The notes: generated by a model from the letters alone, not told the origin. A stretch of DNA of 53,401 nucleotides from Chthoniobacteraceae bacterium (GCA_947476255.1 CANJPY010000025.1:1-53401), one strand, 5' to 3'. Numbered from the stretch's first letter, positions 37,438-47,600 are shown. Program-made: numbers and translations.

Positions 37438-38517
37438 ATGTGTCGCCGCTTGCCGCCATCCTTGTTTTTCCTGTTTTCCAGTGCTGCTCCCCTCGCATCT
37501 CTGGTCGCGCAGGCGCCAACCCCTCTTCTCGAACCCATCCTCGCCGAGGCTCCCGCCGCCAGTGCGGACCTCGCCGCCGCCCCGCCGGCAGAACGACCTG
37601 CCGCGACTCCCGGCGCCGCTCCCACAAAACTTTCCTATTCCTCCTGCACCGTGGAAGGCCAGGTCGTCGCCATGACCTTTGATGACGGCCCGCACGCTCA
37701 AAACACTCCACGCCTCCTCGACATTCTCAAACAACGCGGCATCAAGGCCACGTTCTTCGTCGTCGGCCAGAATGCCGTCGAATATCCAGACATCCTCAAA
37801 CGGATCGTCGCCGATGGACACGAGCTTGCCAACCACTCCTACTCGCATCCTATTCTTGCATCTCTCAGCGAATCCGCACTCCGGGACCAGTTGGAAAAAA
37901 CACACCAAGCCGTCCTCAACGCCACTGGGGTAAACATGAAAGTCATGCGCCCTCCCTACGGCGCCCTCAGCGAACCCCAACGCCGCTGGACCAACGCCAC
38001 CTTCGGATACCGCACCATCCTCTGGGACGTGGATCCGCTCGACTGGAAATTTCGCGACGCCGCCCGCGTCGAAAGTGAAATTCTAGGGCACGCTAAATCA
38101 GGTTCGATCATTCTTTCCCACGACATTCACAAGTCGACCGTGGACGCCATGCCGTCTACCCTGGATGCTCTTACGGCCAAGGGGTTTAAATTTGTCACCG
38201 TGTCCGAACTCCTCGCCCTCGACCGGCCCTCCGCTCCCAAAGCCGCCGCGGCGCCAAAACCCACCGCCAAGGCGTCGTCTCCCAAACCTGCGCCGTCCAC
38301 CGCCCCCAAGCCGGTCTCTAAACCCGCCAAAGAAGAAGCCTCCGCCCGCAAAGTAGCAGACGCCAAAGAAGGAAAAACCGCCCCGGCCGCCGCCAAAAAC
38401 AGCGGCTCCACTGCCAGTTCCCCGGACAGCTCCAAAAGCAATTCCGCTCCAAAAACAAGCCCGCCCAGTCAGGAGGACCTCCGCAAAAAATGGCTTCAAA
38501 GCATGACCCAGCGCTAG
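37438..38517 (+). CDS. Secreted polysaccharide deacetylase (NodB family) with Lys/Ala/Pro-rich tail
   Basis: The product has 359 residues from 37438, eight bases after an AGGGA ribosome binding site, with a signal peptide ending near LVAQA. After an Ala/Pro linker the NodB domain carries the TFDDGP motif (Asp82-Asp83), the HSYSH motif (His133 and His137, metal ligands), RPPYG near 167, a D-x-D-x-x-D-W motif, and ILSHDIH as the late His motif. Such enzymes remove N- or O-acetyl groups from peptidoglycan, chitin-like or other surface glycans; the substrate is not decidable here. Residues about 265-345 are a low-complexity Lys/Ala/Pro/Ser tail that could interact with anionic wall or membrane polymers. 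Its last 28 bases overlap the start of the GlcD-type gene, so the two are probably co-translated. Confidence 0.92.
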   Translation: MCRRLPPSLFFLFSSAAPLASLVAQAPTPLLEPILAEAPAASADLAAAPPAERPAATPGAAPTKLSYSSCTVEGQVVAMTFDDGPHAQNTPRLLDILKQRGIKATFFVVGQNAVEYPDILKRIVADGHELANHSYSHPILASLSESALRDQLEKTHQAVLNATGVNMKVMRPPYGALSEPQRRWTNATFGYRTILWDVDPLDWKFRDAARVESEILGHAKSGSIILSHDIHKSTVDAMPSTLDALTAKGFKFVTVSELLALDRPSAPKAAAAPKPTAKASSPKPAPSTAPKPVSKPAKEEASARKVADAKEGKTAPAAAKNSGSTASSPDSSKSNSAPKTSPPSQEDLRKKWLQSMTQR

Positions 38518-39896
38518 CCGCCGATCTGCGTCGCCTCCTCGGCCCAGACCGCGTTGCCAGCGACGCCCTCTCGCTCCAAGCGCATGCCGCCGACCGCTGG
38601 TTCGCCAGCCAACTCCCGGATGCCGTCGTCCTCGCCTCCTGTACCGATGACGTCTCCAAGGTTCTCGATTACTCCACACGCCACGGCGTTCCTGTCACTC
38701 CCAGGGGTGCCGGAGTGGGTTACGTGGGCGGCTGTGTCCCGTTGCGGGGCGGCATTGTCTTGTCCGTGGCAAACATGCAGCGCATCAAAGAGATCCACTT
38801 CGAGGATGGCGTTGCCGTGGTCGAACCGGGCGTCATCACGGGCCACCTGCAGGCCGAAGTCCGCAAACAAGGTCTCTTCTACCCGCCAGATCCAGCCAGC
38901 CTCAAGGAATGCAGTATCGGTGGAAACCTCGCCACAAACGCCGGCGGGCCGCGCTGCTTGAAATACGGCGTCACCCGCCATTACGTTCTCGGACTCGAAG
39001 CCGTTCTTTCCGACGGCCGCGTCCTGCGCACGGGTGGGCGCACTCACAAAAACAAAACGGGCTTCGACCTCGTCGGTTTGTTTGTCGGCTCGGAAGGCTT
39101 GCTCGGGATCATCACGGAGGCCACACTCCGCCTGCTTCCTCTGCCGCCGGCCAGAGCCAGCCTCTCCGCAAGTTTTTCCACCTTTGCCGAGGCCGCAGGC
39201 GCCGTTCAAGCCATCTTCAAAGCCGGCTTTCTGCCCGCCGCTCTGGAAATCGCAGACGCCTTTACCCTCCAAGCGGCTCGCGAACATTGCGGAACCGCTA
39301 TTGTCCCCGCTGGACAAGGACACCTCCTCCTCGATTTGGACGGCCAGCCCGCATCGGTAAGCTCCGAGGCGGATTCTTTGCTCCAACTCTTGAACTCTCT
39401 GGGCGCCTTGGATGTGAAAAAAGCCGTTGGCGAACAAGCCTGCGAAGAACTCTGGGAATTGCGCAGGCGTTTCTCCGCCTCGCTCAAGGCGACCGGCCTG
39501 GTCAAATTAAACGAGGATATCGTGGTGCCACGGGGGCGGTTGGTGGATTTGGCAGAGTTTGCCAAAGACCTCAGCCAACGCTCCGGCTACCCCATCGCCT
39601 GTTTCGGGCACGCAGGGGATGGAAACATCCATGTCAACATCATGGCGGCCGGTTACAAAGAGGACCAGGCCGTGAGGGAAAAGGTCCAGGCAGCTCTGGA
39701 CGAACTATTTACACAGGTCCTCGCCTGGGGTGGAGCCATCACCGGAGAACACGGCGTCGGCATCGCCAAGCAACGCTGGTGGCCTCAGGCCGTTTCCGAC
39801 GTCGGTCGTTCCGTGCACGAATCCCTCAAACGCGCCTTGGATCCCCAGGGACTCCTGAATCCTGACAAATTCGTCACAATCCACGGGCCTCGTTGA
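38490..39896 (+). CDS. glcD: FAD-linked oxidase, GlcD / D-lactate dehydrogenase family
   Basis: This is a 468-residue cytoplasmic FAD enzyme of the vanillyl-alcohol-oxidase fold that oxidises a 2-hydroxyacid such as glycolate or D-lactate. The FAD-binding loop reads PRGAGVGYVGG. The family C-terminal signatures GHAGDGNIHVN, GEHGVGIAKQRWW and GLLNPDK are all present. The start lies inside the deacetylase gene, 13 bases after GGAGG at 38472-38476. In bacteria GlcD usually works with GlcE and GlcF; neither is visible nearby, so this may be a stand-alone 2-hydroxyacid dehydrogenase and the exact substrate is uncertain. Confidence 0.88.
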   Translation: MASKHDPALAADLRRLLGPDRVASDALSLQAHAADRWFASQLPDAVVLASCTDDVSKVLDYSTRHGVPVTPRGAGVGYVGGCVPLRGGIVLSVANMQRIKEIHFEDGVAVVEPGVITGHLQAEVRKQGLFYPPDPASLKECSIGGNLATNAGGPRCLKYGVTRHYVLGLEAVLSDGRVLRTGGRTHKNKTGFDLVGLFVGSEGLLGIITEATLRLLPLPPARASLSASFSTFAEAAGAVQAIFKAGFLPAALEIADAFTLQAAREHCGTAIVPAGQGHLLLDLDGQPASVSSEADSLLQLLNSLGALDVKKAVGEQACEELWELRRRFSASLKATGLVKLNEDIVVPRGRLVDLAEFAKDLSQRSGYPIACFGHAGDGNIHVNIMAAGYKEDQAVREKVQAALDELFTQVLAWGGAITGEHGVGIAKQRWWPQAVSDVGRSVHESLKRALDPQGLLNPDKFVTIHGPR

Positions 39897-39954
39897 CTCC
39901 AACGCAGAAGCGTGATTGTGTAAGACCCCGTTCGGAGTTTTGCCTTTTTCGCAC

Positions 39955-40551
39955 ATGCTGGAACGTACCGTCCTCGTCCTCAATCGTCTATGGCAGGCAG
40001 TCAATGTCTGTTCTGCCAGACGGGCCTTTGTCCTCCTTTGCGCGGGACAGGCCCAGGTAGTCCACTCTGAAGGTGGCAACTTTCTAACCCACGACTTCGC
40101 AAGCTGGCGTGACTTTTCAGAACGCGAACCCACCGATGAAATGGTCCACACCGTTTCCCTCAAAATCCGCGTGCCCCAGGTCATCGTTCTGATGCTCTTT
40201 GACCGTGTTCCCAGAAAAGAAGTCAAGTTCACCCGCCACAATATTTACGAGCGCGACAAGAACACCTGCCAGTACTGCGGAAAAACATTCGACCGCAAGG
40301 ATTTAAATCTGGACCATGTAATCCCTCGGGACAAGGGCGGCGAGACCACTTGGGAAAACATCGTCTGCTCCTGCATCCGTTGTAATTCGAAAAAAGCCAA
40401 CCGCCTCCCTCACGAGGTCGGCATGAAACTCAAACGCAAACCCGAACGGCCACGCTGGCAACCGTTCCTCCACATCACGTTTGACCACAAGCCACACGAC
40501 AGCTGGCGCCACTTCATCGACCTCGCCTACTGGCACGTTGAACTCGGTTAG
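39955..40551 (+). CDS. HNH endonuclease family protein
   Basis: The product has 198 residues from the ATG at 39955; an earlier in-frame ATG at 39916 would add 13. The C-terminal half has a zinc-type HNH domain: CQYCG, then LNLDHVIPRDKGG with the catalytic-type Asp-His, then WENIVCSCIRCNSKKANR with a second Cys pair. The N-terminal half (VLVLNRLWQAVNVCSARRAFVLL) is a conserved leader seen in a widespread bacterial HNH group of unknown cellular role. No toxin, phage or restriction partner lies beside it, so a housekeeping or DNA-processing role is more likely than defence; this is inference. Confidence 0.9.
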   Translation: MLERTVLVLNRLWQAVNVCSARRAFVLLCAGQAQVVHSEGGNFLTHDFASWRDFSEREPTDEMVHTVSLKIRVPQVIVLMLFDRVPRKEVKFTRHNIYERDKNTCQYCGKTFDRKDLNLDHVIPRDKGGETTWENIVCSCIRCNSKKANRLPHEVGMKLKRKPERPRWQPFLHITFDHKPHDSWRHFIDLAYWHVELG

Positions 40552-40616
40552 GTTCAAGTCTTTCCAGCGCCAGGCTACAGCCCCCTTCCCACGCTGCCCC
40601 GGGGCACCGCTCCTTC

Positions 40617-41054
40617 CTATTTCTGAGGCGGATTTTGCGCCTGATTTTGCGCACGGCTAATCGCGTCCAGCGTATCAAAAGCGACCACGCCTTCTTTGAT
40701 CAACCCGTTCTGCACACGTGAAACCTCCTCACGCAACAAAACCGTGTAGGCATCGAGGGTTTTGTTCAACCACCGCACGTAGGGATCCGATGCTGGAAGT
40801 ACGTCCACCTTCGTGACTTTCATTAACTCGGTTCGCAGCCACGATACCTGCGCATAGATGGCATCAAATGCAGGACCACCGATCTTCTGCGCCAGACAGT
40901 ATTCAATCATCTCCTCCGGCTTCGATTCCTGAACCCGTTGCCCCCTCGCACGCAGATAATAAAGATGTTCCACCGTCACTGAAGGCAAATCTGACGCGCA
41001 CACACTATCGATAGAAAAAACCACCAGCGCTAGAAAACAGCTCAAAGCCTTCAT
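40617..41054 (-). CDS. Small secreted helical protein of unknown function
   Basis: The start at 41054 gives 145 residues, with a GGAGAGG ribosome binding site 12 bases ahead and an N-terminal signal peptide (MKALSCFLALVVFSIDSVCAS). The mature part is mostly charged helix-forming sequence with no motif I recognise (for example YLRARGQRVQESKPEEM and LREEVSRVQNGLIKEG), ending in an Asn/Gln/Pro tail. It is convergent with the HNH gene and divergent from the redox fusion gene. Within the 227-base gap to that fusion I see only a weak GATAT/ATATC inverted pair at 41200-41218. I do not recognise a family and assign no function. Confidence 0.7.
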   Translation of the reverse strand: MKALSCFLALVVFSIDSVCASDLPSVTVEHLYYLRARGQRVQESKPEEMIEYCLAQKIGGPAFDAIYAQVSWLRTELMKVTKVDVLPASDPYVRWLNKTLDAYTVLLREEVSRVQNGLIKEGVVAFDTLDAISRAQNQAQNPPQK

Positions 41055-41281
41055 ACGTTTTGCTAGCCTCTCCAGATTCCCACATTTTGCCAGCTTCTCT
41101 TCACCCACAACTGCCCTCCTTTCTTCCTCTTCCTCATAAGCCTCCCTCCGCCTCCCGTGCCAACACCCTTCCAAAAACCATTTTATTTGAGAATTTTGCG
41201 ATATAACCGTTTGATATCACACGGATTCCAGTCGACCCCATTCGCTGCCCTCGGCAGCCCCGCGCCAGGCGCCACCTGCGT

Positions 41282-43852
41282 ATGAACGCCAGGGTCCTCA
41301 ACATTCTGGTACGTGGTTGGCGCCTGACGGCACTCGCGATCGCTGCGCTCTTGCTGCAACACGCCCCTCGTCCCGCCCTCCATCACGCCGCCTCCATTTC
41401 CGTGGCTGCAGCTCAAGAATTCTTCCCTTCCGCCGTCAAATTATCCGTCGCCAACGGTAACACACTCCTCGCAAGCGATGCCGAAGACCAACCGCTCGGA
41501 CACCTTGTCACGACCTCTCCGCAGGCTGACCACATCGCGGGTTATGCCGGCCCGAACAATCTGTTGGTAGCCTTGGATAACGCGGGACGGATCTCCGGAG
41601 TTAAGATCCTCGAAAGTGCTGACACTCCTTCCCATGTCAAAGCACTCCGGGATAATCCCTCGTTCCTACCGAGCCTGCGCGGCTGGAACCCCTTCCTCGA
41701 GCCGCCACCCTCTATCGAGGCCATGGGAGGCTCCACACTCACTGGCCTCGCCATGCTCGAAGGCATCGCCCAACGCTTGGGAGGTGCGGCGACTTCCCTG
41801 CGTTTTCCAGACCCCCTCTCCCTCGAGGAAATCCGCTCTTTTTTCCCCAGCGCCGCGAGTTTCCTTCCCGACAAGTCTCGTAACGGTTGGCACTGCGTCA
41901 TGGCTCCAAACGGCTCCGTCGCTGGCTACGTAGTTCGCACCTCCCCTTCTTGTGACGGCATCACAGGATACGCCGGCCCCACAGAATGTCTCGTCGCGGT
42001 CGACGCAGACCGGCAAACTATACGCTCCATCCGCATCAGAAAATCCTACGACTCGGAGGACTACGTCGAACGCGTCAGCGAGGACCGCGACTATCTGAAG
42101 ATCCTCACCAAATGGAAGGTATCGGAGTGGCCGTCTCTCGACTTTGACGCACAGAAATTCGAGGGCGTCGCCGGAGCCACGCTTACAAGCGCAGCCATCG
42201 CCGAAAGTTTGCGCGCCCATTTCAAAATCGATTCCATTTCACCCGCACCAAAAAACAAGGCCCTCACCCTGAAGGACGGCTCGCTGTGGCTGCTTCTCGT
42301 TTTGGCAACCCTTCAATGTTTTTCTAAATTACGCGGCTACCCTTGGATGCGACGTGTCTGGCAGATCGCTCTGATAGCGGTTCTCGGCCTTTGGCTCGGA
42401 CAATTTTTATCGGTTGGACTTTTCGCCGGCTGGGCGCAAAACGGTCTTCCCTGGAGGCAGGCTCTTCCCCTCGTGGCTCTGGCTTTTATCGCACTCCTCA
42501 TTCCCTGGAGTACGCGCCGTCAAATCTATTGCCATCACCTCTGTCCTCATGGAGCCGCACAGGAATGGCTCGGACGTTTTTCCAGATTCCACATCCCTGT
42601 TCCTGAACGCTTCCACCGCCTCCTCAAACTGTTTCCAGCGCTTTTACTAAGCTTCCTGTTTTTAGCGGCTCTTACCATTCCCAAACTCGAACTAAGCCAC
42701 TTCGAACCCTTCGACGTTTGGGTGCTGGGAACAGCGGCGTTTATACCCGCTTGCCTTGCCTTGGCGGGGCTGGCCTTTTCGATCTTTATCCCAATGGCGT
42801 ATTGTCGCTATGGCTGCCCAACTGGCGCGCTCTTGAGTTTCGTCAGGAGCTCTTCAAACCACGAACGCTTTGGAAAAAAAGACGCCATGGCTTTCCTCGT
42901 TTTGCTTTGCGCCGCATTTTTCCAAGCACTCTCACCTGCAGTGGTTTACAAGACTCCACCGACTGCTCTTCGGGGTGCCGCGTTTGGCACAACTTGGTCC
43001 GTTAAGATCAAAGGCTCGGTTCCCAACCTCTCCGCTCTTTACGCCTCCTTAAATCACGAAATCCAACGGATTGAAAACACCCTTTCGCACTGGAGCGGCA
43101 ACTCCGCCACCAGCCGCTTTAATACCTCTGCTTCCACAGACCCGCAGGACATCCCCGAAGAGTTGGGCCGCCTCGTCGACTTCGCTCTCAAACTCCATAA
43201 AGCTTCGGACGGCGATTACGACATCACCATCGCTCCGCTGGTTGCTGCCTGGGGCTATGGCCCTTCGGGAGACATCACCAAACCTCCTTCCGAACCGGAA
43301 ATTGCAAAACTTTTGGCCTCCACCGGTTCACAGCAACTGCTCCTGAGCGCCGATAAAAAACACTTGAGCAAAACAAATCCTGCCCTCGCTCTGGATCTCG
43401 GATCTATCCTCCAAGGCTATGCGGTCGACCGCTTTTTTTCTTTGCTTGAAGACGCCGGACTTGGGAATTTTTTGATCGAGGTAGGCGGGGAACTGCGCTC
43501 CAAAGGCTCCTGGTCCGTGGCGATTGAAAATCCCAGCGATGCCAAACATCCCCTGAAAGTAGTCTCACTCCAAGACGCAGCGCTCGCCACCTCCGGGCTT
43601 GCCCGCGCACGAAGGAAAGTCGCGGGGGAAACTGTCTCGCATATCATCTCCCCAAAAACCGGCTATCCGGTAGATCCCACGATTCAAGCATGTTCCGTCC
43701 AGTGTGCGACATGCCTGGAGGCCGATGGTTGGTCCACGGCCATGATCGCCAGCGGACTGCCCAAAGCCACTCAGCTCGCCAAAAAAGAAACCCTCAAAGT
43801 CTGGCTTTTAGACGCAGCCGGCTCCTTCAAGATGCTCGACGAAAAGCTTTAA
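41282..43852 (+). CDS. Membrane redox fusion: two FMN-binding domains, NosR/NapH-like core, ApbE flavin transferase
   Basis: One continuous 856-residue frame joins three parts. Residues 1-25 are a membrane anchor. Residues about 45-165 and 185-315 are two FMN-binding domains with acceptor-type Thr motifs: GGST at about 149-152 and AGAT at about 297-300, like the SGAT motif flavinylated in NqrC and RnfG. Residues about 335-550 hold five or six membrane helices and two CX3CP motifs (CHHLCP at 417-422, CRYGCP at 508-513), as in NosR/NapH. Residues about 560-856 are an ApbE domain with DYDITIAPLVAAWG, LDLGSILQGYAVD, EVGGELRSKG and HIISPKTGYPV. ApbE enzymes attach FMN to such Thr residues outside the cytoplasm, so this protein could flavinylate itself. 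It may carry electrons from the quinone pool to an exported acceptor; no nosZ or napA lies nearby. Confidence 0.88.
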   Translation: MNARVLNILVRGWRLTALAIAALLLQHAPRPALHHAASISVAAAQEFFPSAVKLSVANGNTLLASDAEDQPLGHLVTTSPQADHIAGYAGPNNLLVALDNAGRISGVKILESADTPSHVKALRDNPSFLPSLRGWNPFLEPPPSIEAMGGSTLTGLAMLEGIAQRLGGAATSLRFPDPLSLEEIRSFFPSAASFLPDKSRNGWHCVMAPNGSVAGYVVRTSPSCDGITGYAGPTECLVAVDADRQTIRSIRIRKSYDSEDYVERVSEDRDYLKILTKWKVSEWPSLDFDAQKFEGVAGATLTSAAIAESLRAHFKIDSISPAPKNKALTLKDGSLWLLLVLATLQCFSKLRGYPWMRRVWQIALIAVLGLWLGQFLSVGLFAGWAQNGLPWRQALPLVALAFIALLIPWSTRRQIYCHHLCPHGAAQEWLGRFSRFHIPVPERFHRLLKLFPALLLSFLFLAALTIPKLELSHFEPFDVWVLGTAAFIPACLALAGLAFSIFIPMAYCRYGCPTGALLSFVRSSSNHERFGKKDAMAFLVLLCAAFFQALSPAVVYKTPPTALRGAAFGTTWSVKIKGSVPNLSALYASLNHEIQRIENTLSHWSGNSATSRFNTSASTDPQDIPEELGRLVDFALKLHKASDGDYDITIAPLVAAWGYGPSGDITKPPSEPEIAKLLASTGSQQLLLSADKKHLSKTNPALALDLGSILQGYAVDRFFSLLEDAGLGNFLIEVGGELRSKGSWSVAIENPSDAKHPLKVVSLQDAALATSGLARARRKVAGETVSHIISPKTGYPVDPTIQACSVQCATCLEADGWSTAMIASGLPKATQLAKKETLKVWLLDAAGSFKMLDEKL

Positions 43853-43872
43853 CCGGGCTTTGCGTCCGCTCA

Positions 43873-44493
43873 CTACACCTTGCGCAGGATCGTTTTATGA
43901 ATGGGCAAACCCTGGGCGATAAACCGCGCCTCAAAGTTTGTGAGAGGATGCGTCGCGTCATCCTGCCACTCCACACGTTCCCAGCCCTTCGCTTCCGCGA
44001 TCACTTTCTCCATCCACCGGAAATAAGGGAGATCATCCGTCTTTAGCCTCAGCTCACCACCATCCACCAATGTGGCCCGGACCGCCTCCAAGAATTCAGG
44101 CTGTACCAACCGGCGGCTCTGGTGCGCCCGCTTGGGCCACGGGTCTGGAAACGAAACGTAACTTATTGCGACAGACTCCGCCGGCAGAATGAAGCGCGCC
44201 GTGTAAAGATTCTCCAAACGCAACACTCGAATGTTACGCAGCCCAAGTCGCGCCGCCGTCTTGCAAACCTTCTCCACGCGCCCCACCAGGCGCTCTGTGG
44301 CCAGGAAGTTCCGACCGGGATATTTCTGCGCCATCGCGAGTACAAAAGCCCCCTCACCACAGCCGTAATCTACGGTCACAGGCGCTTCTACGGAAAAGAG
44401 ATCCACCATCCTCGCTGCGTCCAGAATGGAAGAGGGTATCCAGTGAATATCATCCGGGGTGAGCGCGTTTAAAACTGAGGCTGCAGTAGGCAT
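43873..44493 (-). CDS. trmB: tRNA (guanine-N7)-methyltransferase
   Basis: This 206-residue enzyme transfers a methyl group from S-adenosylmethionine to G46 of tRNAs in the cytoplasm. The SAM-binding motif reads DYGCGEGAFVLAMA. The family signature PDPWPKRAHQSRRL is intact, followed by GGELRLKTDDLPYF and, near the end, TNFEARFIAQG, the usual TrmB C-terminal motif. The start at 44493 follows a purine-rich GAGATAA and fits family length; an in-frame ATG at 44538 would add 15 residues. It is convergent with the redox fusion gene (20 bases apart) and divergent from the PVC dehydrogenase-like gene. Confidence 0.94.
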   Translation of the reverse strand: MPTAASVLNALTPDDIHWIPSSILDAARMVDLFSVEAPVTVDYGCGEGAFVLAMAQKYPGRNFLATERLVGRVEKVCKTAARLGLRNIRVLRLENLYTARFILPAESVAISYVSFPDPWPKRAHQSRRLVQPEFLEAVRATLVDGGELRLKTDDLPYFRWMEKVIAEAKGWERVEWQDDATHPLTNFEARFIAQGLPIHKTILRKV

Positions 44494-44572
44494 GGAGCTT
44501 ATCTCTACCACAGGTGGCGTTAAAAAGTGGAGCAACAAGACACCTCTTCACCCGAAGTCCTTCCTCCGTGCG

Positions 44573-44602
44573 TTGCTTTTTCCAAATGCTCAGGACTAAA
44601 TA
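44573..44602 (+). promoter_or_regulatory. Candidate sigma-70-type promoter of the PVC dehydrogenase-like gene
   Basis: TTGCTT at 44573-44578 and TAAATA at 44597-44602 are 18 bases apart and lie 14 bases before the ATG at 44616. That would leave almost no leader, consistent with the lack of a ribosome binding site. The match to consensus is only moderate. Confidence 0.3.
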
Positions 44603-44615
44603 GCATCCGCGTACT

Positions 44616-47600
44616 ATGAAGTTTTCCCTCTTGCTACCTTTGCTTGCCCTCTCGGCTTCAGCGTTTGTTTCCTCAATACACGCCGCCCCGTTTCCCATCC
44701 AACCCAACGACCGCGTGTTGTTCATGGGAGACACACTTCTCGAACGCGAAGGTTCGGAGGCCGCGCTGGAAACAATCCTCACTCACCATTTTGCAACCGT
44801 TCCTTTCACGGTCCGCAATCTTTCCTTCAGCGCGGACCTGCCCACGGGCGTCTCACGCGCGAGCTTTGATCCTGCCACAGCCGGCATGGATCGCATCCGC
44901 ACCCAGCTTGACCTTGTAAAACCGACCGTAGCGATTCTCGGCTACGGTATGGCGGCCAGCCTTGAGGAAATGACGTACCGTTCCGGAGATCCAAACCTCA
45001 ACGCGGATCCAACTCGATACGGTGCTGAATTCTCCCCGGCAAAATTCAAAGCTGACCTTGGAAAACTCATGGACGCGATTGTCGCATCCAACGCAACTCC
45101 AGTACGTTTCGTCCTGTTGGCACCGCTTCAGCACGAAGATGTCCGGGCAAAGCGCCCCGGTCTTCCCAACCCCGCAGAACACAACCGCATCCTCGCTGGT
45201 TACGTTCAAGCCATCCGCGAACTCGCGGCCGAACGCGGGGCTCGCTTTGTAGACCAAGCCTCGCTTGCGCAAACAGATGTAAAACGCACGCTTTCGGAAA
45301 ACGGCATTCACCCCACAAGCGAGGGAATGGAACACTGGGCGACCGCCCTCGCTAAAGACCTCGGCTGGAGTGCGTCCGAAGACAAGCCAGTCCTCAAGGA
45401 CTCGCCACTGCGCAAGGCGCTTCAACGCAAGAACGATCTCTTTTTTCACCGCTGGCGGCCCGCCAACCACACCTATATTTTTGGTTTCCGCAAACGCGAA
45501 CAAGGGCGCAACGCCGTCGAAATGGAACAGTTCGACGCCCTTCTGGAGAAGGCGGATGCCGCCATCGCCGCGCTCAAGGCTGGGAAACAAGCTCCACCCG
45601 AACCGATTCTTCCCCCTGATCCCATCGCGTCAACGCCGGTGGCGGCGCCCGCCTTTAACTTGGAAGACGGGCTGGAAATCAGCCTCTGGGCGGAAAATCC
45701 CCTTCTCTCCAAACCCGTGGAAATGAACTGGGATGCCAAAGGCCGTTTGTGGGTCGCCACTACGCCGATCTACCCCCAAATTCAACCCGGAGCTTATCCC
45801 ACAGACAAAGTCTTTATTCTCGAGGACACCAAACGCGCCGGGCGGGCAGACAAGGCAACCTTGTTTGCAGACAATCTTCTGATTCCCACGGGAATCGAAC
45901 CGTCCTTGGAAATTACGGGCGGCCGCAACGCTGCTTACGTCGGAGCTTCCACCGAATTGCTACTGCTTCGCGATACGGATGGCGATGGCAAGGCAGACCA
46001 GCGGAGCGTCGTGCTAAGCGGCTTCGGAACCGAAGACACCCACCACACCATACACGCCCTCCACTGGGGCGTCGACGGCCGGCTCTACTTCAGCCAGAGC
46101 GTTTATATTCACAGCCATATGGAAACCCCATGGGGTGTTGTCCGCCTTAACTCGGGCGGTGTCCTCGCATACGATCCGCGCACAGAGCGGGTCGAAGTTT
46201 TTGTCAAAGGTCTCTGGAATAACTGGGGCCATCAAACCAATGCGGAAGGCCAGTCTTTCCTCACCGATGGCGCAGGAAGCTCGGGTGTGAGTTGGGCCTA
46301 TCCAGGCGCCACCTTCGCCCCCTCCGAAGGCTCCAAGGGCGTGATGCCCAGCGTCAGTAACAGCGGTTATCCAAAATTCTGCAGCTTGGAAATCATTCGC
46401 AGCCCGCTTTTTCCAGAGGCTTGGCAGGGACACGCCATTACGTGCGATTTCCGCGCGCACCGCATCGTACGCTTTTCTCTGAAAGACTTAAGTCGGGGCG
46501 ACTCTCCAAAAAGTGCCTTCGCAACCTCCGATCAACCCGCCGTAGTCCATACCGCCGACCAAGGCTTCCGCCCCATCGACGTCAAACTCGGACCAGACGG
46601 CGCTCTTTATGTTGCCGACTGGACAAATCCGGTGATCAATCACGGCGAGGTGGACTTCAGGGATCCCCGAAGGGACAAAGTCAGTGGCCGTATCTGGCGC
46701 ATCAGCTCCAAGGCAGGCAACCCTGTCGCATGGGAGTCGCTTTGGGAAAAAGACACACCAGCTCTTCTCAACGCACTGTTATCCAACAACCTTTGGGAAC
46801 AGCAGCAGGCCCGCAAGATCCTAAGCCAACGGGTGAAAAATGGAGCCTGGGATAAACTTGAAGCGTGGCAGAAAGAAAAAAACACGCCCTCCGCCTCGCG
46901 CGAGGCCGCATATATTCGCGCCGCTGCTTTTGGCGCTGAAGCCGCCATCAAAGGACTCGATTTAAACGATCCCGCCAACACGGCGTGGGAAGCCCGCTGG
47001 CGGGGTTCCCTTGCTGGCGCAGCCGGCAATGTCGAACGTTTGGCAGTTCTCGCGAAGGACGCCTCTCCGCGGGTCCGCGTCGAAGCGATGCGCGCTCTCG
47101 CGAGAATCCCTTCCGAAGCCGCCGCGGAAGCGGCTTCAATCGCCATCGAGAATCAACCCGCTGGCGATCCTCACTACGATTTCGCCATGAAACTTACCAT
47201 GCGCGAGGTCGGCTCCCTCTGGATGACTGGCGTTGTAGAAGGCCGGTGGGATTGGAAATCTCAAGAAACCAAGTTTGCCAACCGCCTTCTTGCCCTGGAA
47301 ACGGCGGACGCTTCGAAGCTTCTTTCCACCGTCATGAAAAATCTTACCCTCCCCAGCAATGGTAGCGGGCCGTGGGCTAAACTGATTGGATATGCTGGTG
47401 GCGCGGAGGAAGCTTCCAAACTTTGGTCCGTCGTAACGCTGCAGCCCCAAGATCCTACAGTGGTAGCTCAAGGCCTTGAAGCGCTCCTCGCGGCGGCTGG
47501 CCGCGGCGTACGTCCCAGTTCAGAAACCGCGACTCTCTCACGCTTTGTATCGGACAAAAATCAGGCGGTAATGCGTCCTGCGCTCACGTTGGCGGGACTC

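Noticed and set aside
36416..39865. Long frames opposite or overlapping trpS, the deacetylase and glcD (for example 36416-37711 minus, 38909-39865 plus)
   Set aside because: They have no recognisable domain and a composition typical of shadow frames, while the overlapping genes are clear.
40595..40606. Palindrome TGCCCCGGGGCA between the convergent HNH and small secreted protein genes, considered as a terminator
   Set aside because: The perfect palindrome has no loop and no T-run, so a stable terminator hairpin is unlikely.
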